Shown here: positions 17,629 through 25,881 of the stretch, one piece after another
How positions within the stretch are numbered: the first letter of the stretch is position 1
Layout: every line of letters starts with the position of its first letter
Assembly (NCBI GenBank): GCA_937927895.1
Contig: CALGKA010000013.1
Location: 62,001-126,000 of the forward strand
Direction of reading: 5' to 3'
DNA from: an uncultured Granulosicoccaceae bacterium
GTDB taxonomy: Bacteria; Pseudomonadota; Gammaproteobacteria; Granulosicoccales; Granulosicoccaceae
DNA: 64,000 nt
Position numbers and translations under genes: made by a program
The notes under the pieces: model-generated
Databases searched by the model: none
What the model was told of the DNA's origin: nothing
The model's input: the letters and a program-made list of their open reading frames with translations, nothing else

Positions 17629-18624
17629 TTAGCCGTTGGCTTCTTCTTTTCCGTCTACGATATCCGTTAAAGAGGCATTCGACTTACGTGATGCCCTGGG
17701 GTGTGAACGCTCATAAACACGTGCTAAATGTTGAAAGTCTAAGTGCGTATAAACTTGCGTGGTATTGATATCAACATGGCCTAATAATTCTTGTACAGCA
17801 CGTAGATCACCGCTTGATTCAAGTAAATGACTAGCAAATGAATGGCGTAATAGATGCGGATATACATTATGGGAAATACCGGTACGCGTGGCGAGTGTTT
17901 TAAGTCTTTGCTGTACACTGCGCGCTGATAATCGAGTACCTCGTTTACTTAAAAACAGGGCTTGATCAGTCGCTGCACCTTTTTGCAATTCCGCGCGCCG
18001 ACTTTTCCATTCACTGACTGCATTTAAGGCCGCCTTGCCAACCGGCAGATTGCGAGCTTTGGAACCTTTACCCACTACCCTCACCATACCCGCCTGCATA
18101 TCAATGCTATCAACATCAAGCTGAATAACTTCTGCGAGTCGTAAACCACAAGAGTAAATTAATTCAAACAACGCTCGATCACGAAGGATAAGTGCATCAT
18201 CACCCTTCAACGCAAACAGGCGTTGGATATCTTCTATTTGTAACGTTTCGGGGAGCCCCGGGTGGTCTTTCGGTGCAGGTACATCCGCCACCGGATTAAC
18301 TTCAATGTGCTTATGCTTAATTAAATACTTAAACAATGAACGCACCGCTGATAAGCGCCGTGCCAAACTTCTACCTGATAGACCCTGCCCGTGTTGACTT
18401 GAAATCACCGTACGCATGTTAAATGCATTGGCGCCGGACCAATCTGCCACTTTAAGATTGTTAAGCGCACCTGCGACCTCTTCCAGGTCATGACGATAAT
18501 TAGCAACCGTATGCGGTGAATAGCGTTTTTCTATAGCCAGATAATTACAAAAAACTTCAATCGCATTATCAAAGTCTACCGCTTCATTGGCTTTGGCCTT
18601 AGCGCGGGCGTTTTGGCTTGTCAC
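17629..18624 (-). CDS. xerC: Tyrosine recombinase XerC
   Basis: A 331-residue tyrosine recombinase acting with XerD at dif to resolve chromosome dimers. N-terminal SAM-like DNA-binding domain, then catalytic residues R162 (CGLRLAEV), K186 (GKGSKARNLP), H257-x-x-R260 (HLLRHSFASH), H283 (LLGHVDI) and nucleophile Y292 (TQVYTHL). The start is GTG at 18624. Position immediately after DUF484 and dapF (30 nt) is the conserved gammaproteobacterial xerC context, which supports XerC over XerD or an integrase. The C-terminal tail after ERSHPRA is slightly longer than usual. Confidence 0.94.
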   Translation of the reverse strand: MTSQNARAKAKANEAVDFDNAIEVFCNYLAIEKRYSPHTVANYRHDLEEVAGALNNLKVADWSGANAFNMRTVISSQHGQGLSGRSLARRLSAVRSLFKYLIKHKHIEVNPVADVPAPKDHPGLPETLQIEDIQRLFALKGDDALILRDRALFELIYSCGLRLAEVIQLDVDSIDMQAGMVRVVGKGSKARNLPVGKAALNAVSEWKSRRAELQKGAATDQALFLSKRGTRLSARSVQQRLKTLATRTGISHNVYPHLLRHSFASHLLESSGDLRAVQELLGHVDINTTQVYTHLDFQHLARVYERSHPRASRKSNASLTDIVDGKEEANG

Positions 18625-18654
18625 TGCTTACGGCTTACGTAGCGTGGCAAATGA

Positions 18655-19443
18655 CTAGTAGAAAACCGCAAGTCTGGCACTTAACAGTGCACCAAATCGC
18701 GCTAGAAAATCGGTACCCATGTGAGGCGCGAAACGCTCGCGATCGGTGCTCGCAAGCGCTAAGTATCCAAATTCTGTTATTTTCTCGTCTGGCATGCGCG
18801 TAAGTTCTGCGCTGCCTTCATCTGAACTCACAATCGGCTGCACCGAAGTAGTGGTATTGGCCAACCTGATTATTGCTATCGATTTTATTTCAGACGCCTC
18901 TTGCGGAAAGAACTGCTCTACTCGATTTGAGATTGGATAACCGCAATACACAGAACGCCTGGAATGTAGATCTCTCATTGACGAACATTCCTTTGCATCA
19001 GCAAGTTTTACATAGTCTGATAATCCATCAGAGCAAAGATCTATCACGTCATTTTGTAGAATAACCGCTGTACTAAGCTGACAACGAAGTCTCTTTATCA
19101 GTACCGTTCTTGTAAAGGTGAATACCTCAGCCAGTGAGCCTGCAGACATCAAACCCATAGAGTAGTCATGCAGCAATTCTGACAAGTGATCATTTTGGTG
19201 TGCAACTTCGACAATTTCAGCAAGTCGATTTTGCAGTTCAGCAAATTGCTCACGCTGCAGGGATTGTCTTTTCTCAACCAAAGACACAGCACCGCGTTGA
19301 TGATGCGGTACTTCAAGTTCCAATAGCAGGTGTGGGTTTCGGGCAAAGAAATCCGGGGTATCACGCAGATAGTCAGCTACATAACCGTCGCCATCAAACG
19401 CCTGTTCCTCTAGGACTAATGTGCTTTTATTACTTGTTATCAT
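18655..19443 (-). CDS. DUF484 family GAF-like protein
   Basis: A 262-residue DUF484 protein. The N-terminal motif VADYLRDTPDFFARNPHLLLELEVPH is diagnostic, followed by a coiled-coil (about 60-95) and a GAF-like domain. DUF484 genes nearly always sit between dapF and xerC, and the biochemical role is unknown. The ATG at 19443 overlaps the dapF TGA by four bases (ATGA), so translation is coupled. Confidence 0.92.
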   Translation of the reverse strand: MITSNKSTLVLEEQAFDGDGYVADYLRDTPDFFARNPHLLLELEVPHHQRGAVSLVEKRQSLQREQFAELQNRLAEIVEVAHQNDHLSELLHDYSMGLMSAGSLAEVFTFTRTVLIKRLRCQLSTAVILQNDVIDLCSDGLSDYVKLADAKECSSMRDLHSRRSVYCGYPISNRVEQFFPQEASEIKSIAIIRLANTTTSVQPIVSSDEGSAELTRMPDEKITEFGYLALASTDRERFAPHMGTDFLARFGALLSARLAVFY

Positions 19444-20270
19444 TGTTCTAGCCTGCCTTCAAATACCGTTTCGCTCGGCCCAATCATTTCAATCTGGGCA
19501 TCGTTATCTAACCACTGAATTTGCAGTTCACCACCTGCAAGATGCACGCTCGCTCGTCGATCAAGCAATCCCTGAGCTACACCCACCACAACGGCTGCAC
19601 ATGCACCTGTCCCACAGGCCATCGTTTCGCCTACTCCACGTTCAAACACTCTTAATTGAATCTCTGAACGACTTACTACTTGCATAAAACCAGCGTTAAC
19701 CCTATTCGGAAATCGCTCATGACTTTCTATCAACCGCCCAAGTCGTTCGACTTCGGCACGCTGTACGTCTTTAACTTGTGTGACCGCGTGTGGGTTCCCC
19801 ACTGCCACCACTCCAAATTCCATATTCTGTCCATCTACTTCTATGTCGTAGCTGGTAGCTGCTGTATCAGCGACAAAAGGTATATGCGCCGGTTCAAAGC
19901 TCGGTACACCCATGCGCACCATGACTTGATTCGCCTCTAATACCGTCAGTTCGATCAAACCGCCTGACGTTGACACCGTGATGTCTTTTTTGCTTGTTAA
20001 CCCTCTGTCTGTCACGAAGCGCGCAAAACAGCGAGCACCGTTACCGCAGTTTTCTACTTCACCGCCATCAGCGTTGAAAATGCGATAAGTAAAATCCGCA
20101 CCTGTGTCATCAGGTGGCTCGACTATCAACAACTGATCAAAGCCAATTCCAAGACGCCGATGCGCTAGCCGTGATATCTGCTTGCTTGTCAGCTCAAACG
20201 CCGACTCCAAAGCATTGATAACTATGAAATCGTTGCCCAAGCCGTGCATTTTGGTGAACTCAAGAGGCAT
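19440..20270 (-). CDS. dapF: Diaminopimelate epimerase
   Basis: A 276-residue PLP-independent racemase converting LL- to meso-diaminopimelate for lysine and peptidoglycan synthesis. The two catalytic cysteines are C75 (NADGGEVENCGNGARCF) and C219 (ETMACGTGACAAV). Length and the N-terminal KMHGLGNDFIV motif are typical. It lies downstream of lysA, though 410 nt including dispersed repeat C separates them, and overlaps DUF484 by 4 nt. Confidence 0.97.
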   Translation of the reverse strand: MPLEFTKMHGLGNDFIVINALESAFELTSKQISRLAHRRLGIGFDQLLIVEPPDDTGADFTYRIFNADGGEVENCGNGARCFARFVTDRGLTSKKDITVSTSGGLIELTVLEANQVMVRMGVPSFEPAHIPFVADTAATSYDIEVDGQNMEFGVVAVGNPHAVTQVKDVQRAEVERLGRLIESHERFPNRVNAGFMQVVSRSEIQLRVFERGVGETMACGTGACAAVVVGVAQGLLDRRASVHLAGGELQIQWLDNDAQIEMIGPSETVFEGRLEQ

Positions 20271-20603
20271 TGAGCTAGCTGACCTATTTTGAAAATGACG
20301 CCGTTACTACAGGCGAAGAATGTTAAAGTAAAAAATCACCTATAACGACTAGATTATTGTTTTTTATACTTTTTGTAAGAAACCAACAACACTGATTACC
20401 TACAATTACACCGGCCTAAACAAATCTATAGACGAAGATTCGCGGCTTCGCAGAGACTTTTGACAGTTTCGCCACTTTATTGACGAACAGGTGAAAACCT
20501 AGCGATGCAACCAGCGAATAAATTCGCAGGTGACAGCGGCTAAGCTTGCAAAGAGGAGAGGTAAGTCGAGGGTGTTAGCAGGTACAAAGGCACTAGCTAA
20601 CAG
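20271..20603. other. Intergenic region upstream of dapF
   Basis: Together with the repeat copy that follows, about 410 nt separate dapF from lysA. This part has AT-rich sequence and small hairpins such as GCGAAT-AA-ATTCGC near 20515, but no ORF of note. A promoter for dapF-DUF484-xerC is expected. I could not identify a convincing -35/-10 pair. Near 20589-20613, GCACTAGCTAACAGTAGCTAGTGC is a short palindrome built from the repeat's terminal sequence. Confidence 0.4.
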
Positions 20604-20678
20604 TAGCTAGTGCTCATCCATAAACGAACGCCACTGCGGTCGCCCCAGATACGCTGTTTATGGACGGGCACTAGCTAA
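20604..20678. repeat. Dispersed palindromic element, copy C (short form)
   Basis: The best-preserved copy. Left arm TAGCTAGTGCTCATCCATAAAC and right arm GTTTATGGACGGGCACTAGCTA are near-perfect inverted complements (about 20 of 22 positions), enclosing GAACGCCACTGCGGTCGCCCC. It lies two bases beyond the lysA stop codon. An additional outward half-arm (GGCACTAGCTA, 20588-20598) suggests a second, partly lost unit or insertion next to an existing copy. Confidence 0.78.
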
Positions 20679-20680
20679 CC

Positions 20681-21925
20681 TTAAGGCAGTAGTTTTTCGC
20701 GTTCAAACAGAGATTCTATGGTCTCTCGTTCTCTGACTAAGTGCATGTCAGTGTCGTCAACAATGACTTCTGCTGCACGCGGGCGTGAATTGTAGTTTGA
20801 GCTCATGGCAAAGCAATAAGCACCGGAAGACATCACAGCGAGCAGATCACCGGCTTGTACACTTAGTGTGCGATCTTTACCGATAAAATCACCCGATTCA
20901 CAAATAGGGCCGACAATATCGTAGCTAGCTTCAGGGGCGCTCGAGGGTTGTACCGGGACAATCTCTTGCCATGCGCTGTACAGCGCTGGACGAATAAGAT
21001 CGTTCATTGCGGCATCTACAATGGCAAAGTTTTTATCTGCGGTATGCTTTAAATAACGTACCTCAGTAAGCAAAATACCAGCATTACCGACAATACTGCG
21101 GCCGGGCTCGACGATAATTTCAACATCGCGATCGCCTAAGACATCGTTAATGGCAGAAGCCCAGGCGGTCAGATCAATAGGGGTTTCATCACGATAGCGA
21201 ATACCCTGGCCACCGCCTAAATCCAGGTGATGGATAGTAATTCCGTATTCTTTAAGTTGATCGCACAGCAATAGAATCCTTCGCAATGCGTCTTGATAAG
21301 GTTCTATTTCAGTCAATTGTGAGCCTATATGGAAGTCCATTCCCAGTACTTCGAGATACGGGCTATCGGCTATTTTTTTGTAGGCATCCAGTGCTGCAGT
21401 GGTATCGATACCAAATTTGTTTTCTTTCAAACCGGTCGATATATAAGGATGAGTGCCTGCGTCTACATCCGGGTTGATGCGCACTGACACCGGCGCCACA
21501 GCCCCATGTGCTTGTGCTACCGACTCAAGCACCTCAATTTCCGATAGAGATTCAATATTAAAGCACTTAATACCCGCTTTAAGTGCGATCGCCATTTCAT
21601 CAGCAGACTTGCCAACCCCTGAAAAGACAACTTTGGCTGGATCACCGCCAGCGGCGATTACTCGCGCAAGCTCACCGCCTGAGACAATGTCAAACCCAGA
21701 CCCGAGCCTGCTGAGTAAATTCAGCACGCCCAGATTAGAATTTGCTTTTAATGCATAGCAGACTAAATGTGGCCGACCGGCAAGTGCTTGGTCGAAGGCG
21801 TGCCAGGCACTTTCTATAGCGGCACGCGAGTACACATACAATGGTGTACCAAATCGTGAAGCTAGTTCACTAGTGGATGTATTTTCTACATACAATTCGC
21901 CATTTTGACGACGATCAAAGGTCAT
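20681..21925 (-). CDS. lysA: Diaminopimelate decarboxylase
   Basis: A 414-residue fold type III PLP decarboxylase forming L-lysine from meso-diaminopimelate. PLP lysine is K60 (VCYALKANSNLG). The His/Gly-rich barrel motifs DFHIGSQLT and HLDLGGGQGIRY and the C-terminal ICESGDF and SSGAYCFAMSSNYN segments are diagnostic. The ATG at 21925 overlaps the lptM stop (ATGA), so the two are translationally coupled. The stop is immediately followed by repeat copy C. Confidence 0.96.
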   Translation of the reverse strand: MTFDRRQNGELYVENTSTSELASRFGTPLYVYSRAAIESAWHAFDQALAGRPHLVCYALKANSNLGVLNLLSRLGSGFDIVSGGELARVIAAGGDPAKVVFSGVGKSADEMAIALKAGIKCFNIESLSEIEVLESVAQAHGAVAPVSVRINPDVDAGTHPYISTGLKENKFGIDTTAALDAYKKIADSPYLEVLGMDFHIGSQLTEIEPYQDALRRILLLCDQLKEYGITIHHLDLGGGQGIRYRDETPIDLTAWASAINDVLGDRDVEIIVEPGRSIVGNAGILLTEVRYLKHTADKNFAIVDAAMNDLIRPALYSAWQEIVPVQPSSAPEASYDIVGPICESGDFIGKDRTLSVQAGDLLAVMSSGAYCFAMSSNYNSRPRAAEVIVDDTDMHLVRERETIESLFEREKLLP

Positions 21926-22344
21926 TGAGTATTACGCTTCTTCTCTAGCTCTTGCAGTACTGTCAAATCAACCTCTACGCCTTCACTTTGAACATCTTCA
22001 ATGATTGGTAGAACTAACTCTCCAGAAGTTGTCGCCTCTTCTGTACCACCCGGGTTAAGCAGAATGAGCGCATCAGAGGCTTCAATGGTAACCCTATCAA
22101 GCATTATCTCATCGCCCTCAATGTCTGTTGCCGGCACCTCCGGAAGGGCTGGAGGTTTAGCAAGTTCACGTGCGATTTCCTCAGCCGTTTGTACCTCAGG
22201 CCGGGCATCAGGAACGAATAACGGGTTTCTATCTTCCGAACCAGGTAGCGATAGGTCAGATTTAAATCCGCAACCAGCCATTACCGCAACACTTAAAATG
22301 GTCAAAGCCGAAATTCTTAAAGAAGACAATATTTTCGCGTCCAT
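21922..22344 (-). CDS. lptM: LptM-like (YifL family) lipoprotein with long C-terminal extension
   Basis: The ATG at 22344 (MDAKILSS) with GAGGT seven bases upstream is a better start than the track's 22401, giving 140 residues. Signal peptide ends in AVMAGC and the mature N-terminus CGFKSDLSLP matches the LptM/YifL consensus CGxKGPLxxP, which assists LptD maturation in E. coli. LptM is normally about 60 residues. Here about 80 extra acidic residues (VPATDIEGDEIMLD..., SEGVEVDLTVLQELEKK) follow. It is immediately upstream of lysA, the conserved location. Assignment rests on the N-terminal motif plus position. Confidence 0.75.
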   Translation of the reverse strand: MDAKILSSLRISALTILSVAVMAGCGFKSDLSLPGSEDRNPLFVPDARPEVQTAEEIARELAKPPALPEVPATDIEGDEIMLDRVTIEASDALILLNPGGTEEATTSGELVLPIIEDVQSEGVEVDLTVLQELEKKRNTQ

Positions 22345-22459
22345 TGCATACCTCACATTAGTAATAAACGAACGGAAGTATACCGCATACGTACCGCACA
22401 AAAGCTACACACACGGTAACTGGTACAATACGTAAGATTAATTTACAGACAGCTTTAAC

Positions 22460-23131
22460 ATGACAAAACCTTTCGACGGTGTTGAACTCACCACTTCAGA
22501 TTCAGAACCGAAGCATGCTGTTATATGGTTACATGGGCTTGGCGCAGACGGCAATGACTTCGCCCCACTAGTACCAGAGCTAGAGAAGCTCGGCGTGAAA
22601 TCAACACGTTTTATTTTTCCACATGCACCACTACGATCAGTAACCATAAACGCAGGCATGGAAATGCGCGCATGGTATGACATCACCTCTTTGGACTTCG
22701 ATAAGCGCGAACAAGATGAAACCGGAACCCAGGCATCAATGCAAATTGTTCTGGATCTGATACAGCGCGAGATCGAGCGCGGTATAAAACTTGAGAAAAT
22801 AGTCATAGCAGGCTTTTCTCAAGGTGGTGCAATTGCTCTGCACACAGTCACTAGACTTACCGATAAAATAGCCGGCGCAATTGCGCTTTCAACTTATCTT
22901 CCATTAGCTGAAAAACTTAACCACGAAAAATCGCAGCATACCGATATACCTATATTCATGGCGCACGGTGTAGAAGACGATGTCATTAAACTGAAGTACG
23001 CCGAGGCGAGCCGACAACAGCTTGAAGAAAATGGCTATAAGGTTGAATGGCACACATACCAGATGCCACATTCAGTCAATATGCAAGAACTAGAAGATAT
23101 CGCTAAATGGTTAATTTCGAACCTCCATTAA
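22460..23131 (+). CDS. Alpha/beta-hydrolase carboxylesterase (phospholipase/carboxylesterase family)
   Basis: A 223-residue cytosolic serine esterase of the acyl-protein thioesterase/carboxylesterase family. The catalytic triad is S120 (AGFSQGGAIAL), D173 (HGVEDDVI) and H204 (MPHSV), with the oxyanion segment WLHGLGADGNDF. Family members hydrolyse short-chain esters or lysophospholipids, and the natural substrate is unknown. The ATG at 22460 has no strong ribosome binding site. It is divergent from lptM and convergent with a small lipoprotein gene. Confidence 0.9.
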   Translation: MTKPFDGVELTTSDSEPKHAVIWLHGLGADGNDFAPLVPELEKLGVKSTRFIFPHAPLRSVTINAGMEMRAWYDITSLDFDKREQDETGTQASMQIVLDLIQREIERGIKLEKIVIAGFSQGGAIALHTVTRLTDKIAGAIALSTYLPLAEKLNHEKSQHTDIPIFMAHGVEDDVIKLKYAEASRQQLEENGYKVEWHTYQMPHSVNMQELEDIAKWLISNLH

Positions 23132-23143
23132 AACGCTGTAGTG

Positions 23144-23575
23144 CTATTTTTCGCTTAACGGTGGGTTAGAAAAAACAATTTCATCAACACGGCAATCAAC
23201 AGGTGGTTGCCAATTAAGCGAAAGATTAACCGGGCTAGTCGCACGTTTACAGAAGTCGGGCCGACTACGGGTAAGTACATATTCACATTGCGCGGTTTCG
23301 ACTTTAGTAATAATAAAATGTTCGGCTTTAGTACAGCCATTACTCAGCACTCGCATAAAAATAGTTGAACCGCTTAATTCTAGATCCATTTTTTCAAGTG
23401 GTTTTTGCAAAGAATTAGCCTGACTTACATCAATCTTATTTGAGTGATCGGTATTCGTATCACTATGATCTGTAGATTCAAATGGGCCGCTGTCGCAGGC
23501 GTTAACAAGCAAACTTGTTAACAAGACAATAGCGCGCAGCGAGTAAAGACTAGACTTTTGCAGGCGTAGGACCAT
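23144..23575 (-). CDS. Small predicted lipoprotein
   Basis: The ATG at 23575 is preferred over the track's TTG at 23581. The protein is 143 residues with a type II signal peptide ending in LLVNAC (Cys27). Asp at +2 would favour inner-membrane retention by the E. coli Lol rule. The mature part starts with a Ser/Asp/His-rich linker, then a small Cys-containing domain (SNGCTKAEHF, TAQCEYVL, PDFCKRAT, PVDCRVDE). The mature cysteines could form disulfides. Function is unknown. It is convergent with the esterase gene. Confidence 0.6.
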   Translation of the reverse strand: MVLRLQKSSLYSLRAIVLLTSLLVNACDSGPFESTDHSDTNTDHSNKIDVSQANSLQKPLEKMDLELSGSTIFMRVLSNGCTKAEHFIITKVETAQCEYVLTRSRPDFCKRATSPVNLSLNWQPPVDCRVDEIVFSNPPLSEK

Positions 23576-23629
23576 GATCAAAATCGCTCAGTATTGGCAC
23601 CAACCGTAATAGCTGGATACACCCAACCA

Positions 23630-25126
23630 TTATAATCGAATACAACGCTTGCAATAACGCGGTGCATACATGAATAAAAGTAGCAACAGTGATAAGTCTA
23701 CACTGCCAGCACCACTAAACCCACTCGCCCCAACGCCAGTCACTAAAATATTGCCCGCAGGCAGTACAGGTTTAGGTTGGTCACCAGAGGCAACTGTCAC
23801 TATTGGTGCATCATCGGTGAGAATATTGATGCCTGTGGTTTCGCTAATCCAATCCATATATGCGCTTACTCTGGTATAAACACCAGGTGGGCTATTTAGA
23901 CTGCCACAGCCTAGCCCGAAACTTGTTATGCCTGCTAGTTGTAGCTCACCATCAACCTCTAACAATAACGGCCCACCGCTATCACCCTGACAAGTGTCAC
24001 GCTGACTCGCCGGTTCGTCTGCACAAAGCTGGTTTTCTTCTACGCTGACGATATAGTCTGGTAAGTTGTTTGCCCGCAGAAAATCATTCCACTGCTGCGC
24101 ACATTGATTGATTGGCGTTAAGGTTAACAGTGCTGAGCGCGGTACCATACTGGTAGTTGAATAACGATTATCTTCTAACGGTTCTCTAACTTGCGTACTA
24201 CCCCACCCAAGCACCAGGGCTTCAGATGATTGCAAGCTCTGACGTCTAACCGTATCAGCACTAGCAATCTTTACCGCGGTATTATTGATAGTTTGAGCAT
24301 CATCGGTCAGTTTTAATAGAGCAATATCAAATCTCGATCCGATGCCCTGCAGCTGATAACTGTTAAAGTGAATCTCAGACACCGTTTGAACGGGCAAGCT
24401 AATTTGGCTCAAATTGTACGCACCGACACTTGCCACAATTTCCCAAGGTAGTTTTTGTCGCATACCATCAGGCGTTTCTTCTAATAGACAATGTGCAGCA
24501 GTCACTAACCATTGATTACCAATGTAAGACGCGCCACATAGAATGCTATTAATTACTCTCGGTTCTACTTTAACCGTTACTCGCGGTTGATCTAATGCGT
24601 TAACTAATAATTGATATGAAAGAAAATCGGCAACATATACTGCCGGTATAACAGGGTTGCCATCAAACATATCGGTACGTGTCATGGCTTCATTACTTCT
24701 GAAAACCGCTGCGACACCCCCACCTAAACTGCAGTTTTCTAATTGCTTAGCAGGCGACAAACCACTTGAAAGTGATGGCGCTGCAATGGAAATAGAACAG
24801 ATTTGACCGGTCACACCCTGACAAACAGTGGTAGCAAAGCCACAATTAACGACATCACCTTCGAAAGATCCATGTACACCATGGCCAAAGTATCTGGCAG
24901 ACGCCTGTAAGCCATTTATAATAATACTTGCAAAACGTCCGGACCGTATCGCGGTCAAGGCAGGATACTGATTGTCAGCAACCAGATTACCATTGACTAT
25001 GGCAATTTCTGATGCGCTATCAAACTCTTCAGCGTGCACTAAGGTCATCGGGCACAGTAGCAATGTCAGCAATAAAGCAAAAGCACGCACATACACTTTT
25101 GAAAAATCCATATTTGTGAACACCAT
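23630..25126 (-). CDS. Secreted trypsin-like (S1) protease with inserted PA-like segment and C-terminal sorting signal
   Basis: A 498-residue protein. Signal peptide at about 1-32. The trypsin-type start IAIVNGNLVADNQYP is followed by a roughly 130-residue insertion resembling a protease-associated (PA) domain (GGGVAAVFRSN...VIPAVYVADFLSYQLLVNAL). The S1 core then resumes at CGASYIGNQWLVTAAHC, with triad H212, D267 (RFDIALLKL) and S383 (CQGDSGGPLL). The tail is Gly/Ser-rich (GVGASGFSGAGS), a hydrophobic helix, then Arg/Lys, like a GlyGly-CTERM rhombosortase signal. It is probably secreted or surface-anchored. The start at 25126 has AGGT eight bases upstream. Confidence 0.83.
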   Translation of the reverse strand: MVFTNMDFSKVYVRAFALLLTLLLCPMTLVHAEEFDSASEIAIVNGNLVADNQYPALTAIRSGRFASIIINGLQASARYFGHGVHGSFEGDVVNCGFATTVCQGVTGQICSISIAAPSLSSGLSPAKQLENCSLGGGVAAVFRSNEAMTRTDMFDGNPVIPAVYVADFLSYQLLVNALDQPRVTVKVEPRVINSILCGASYIGNQWLVTAAHCLLEETPDGMRQKLPWEIVASVGAYNLSQISLPVQTVSEIHFNSYQLQGIGSRFDIALLKLTDDAQTINNTAVKIASADTVRRQSLQSSEALVLGWGSTQVREPLEDNRYSTTSMVPRSALLTLTPINQCAQQWNDFLRANNLPDYIVSVEENQLCADEPASQRDTCQGDSGGPLLLEVDGELQLAGITSFGLGCGSLNSPPGVYTRVSAYMDWISETTGINILTDDAPIVTVASGDQPKPVLPAGNILVTGVGASGFSGAGSVDLSLLLLLFMYAPRYCKRCIRL

Positions 25127-25163
25127 GACGAAAAACCTAATTAGGTCTCAGCCTGACATGTTG

Positions 25164-25180
25164 CTGATATTATCAGTTTG
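25164..25180. repeat. 17-nt palindromic motif, copy 1
   Basis: CTGATATTATCAGTTTG, containing the odd palindrome CTGATA-T-TATCAG, occurs identically at 32150-32166. Here it lies 38 nt upstream of the protease start. On the minus strand it reads CAAACTGATAATATCAG and contains a GATAAT -10-like hexamer, so it may be promoter or operator sequence. Confidence 0.45.
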
Positions 25181-25368
25181 AAGCAGCGACCCGGCTCGCA
25201 CAATAGCCGATCAGATCTCAAAAAATAGTAGGTAAAATGAACCAAACCACACAAAATAGAGATCTCAGCAAAGACTTTGAGCTCGGAAAGAGTGTACTTA
25301 AAGCCAGTCTAAAGACTAGCTCTGCTTTATTTTTAGCCGTATGCCAACATGAATTGCCATAAAAACTT

Positions 25369-25851
25369 ATGACACCTGCAATTAAGTTACTGCAAAAACA
25401 AAAGATTGAGTTCACACCACGTGAATACTCTTGTGATGAGGAATCATCAGGCTATGGGATGCAGGCAGTCGATGCTCTTGGGCAAGACCCACAACGAGTA
25501 TTTAAAACCCTACTAGCCTGCATTGATGGCAATGATCGCAAACCAGTGGTGGCATTAATTTCGGTCGCAGACTTACTAGATCTAAAAAAACTAGCCAGTC
25601 ACTTTAAAGGCCGAAAAGCAACTATGGCAGAACCCGCTATCGCTGAAAGAGTCACGGGCTACGTGGTTGGAGGTATTAGTCCGCTTGGACAAAAGCAACT
25701 ACTAAAAACATGCATTGATCAATCTGCTTTTAACTTTGACACAATATTTGTAAGTGGTGGAAAAAGAGGTTTGCAGTTAGAGCTCAAGCCAACCGACCTT
25801 AAAGCGGCAATTCGCGCAAGTACCGCCAATGTTGCAAAACCCATAGTCTAG
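25369..25851 (+). CDS. ybaK: Cys-tRNA(Pro)/Cys-tRNA(Cys) deacylase YbaK
   Basis: A 160-residue YbaK/EbsC family deacylase that hydrolyses mischarged Cys-tRNA(Pro) in trans. The family N-terminus MTPAIKLLQKQKIEFTPREY, the catalytic-site Lys in QRVFKTLLA and the glycine-rich VVGGISPLGQKQ segment are visible. Length is typical. The ATG at 25369 follows a gap of about 242 nt that also serves the divergent protease gene. Confidence 0.92.
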   Translation: MTPAIKLLQKQKIEFTPREYSCDEESSGYGMQAVDALGQDPQRVFKTLLACIDGNDRKPVVALISVADLLDLKKLASHFKGRKATMAEPAIAERVTGYVVGGISPLGQKQLLKTCIDQSAFNFDTIFVSGGKRGLQLELKPTDLKAAIRASTANVAKPIV

Positions 25852-25881
25852 TAGCGACCAGGCTAGGTTAAATCAATCGCG

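Noticed and set aside
22363-22373. AATAAACGAACGG resembling the left arm of the dispersed element
   Set aside because: Only about 11 bases match and neither the core nor the right arm follows, so I treat it as chance.
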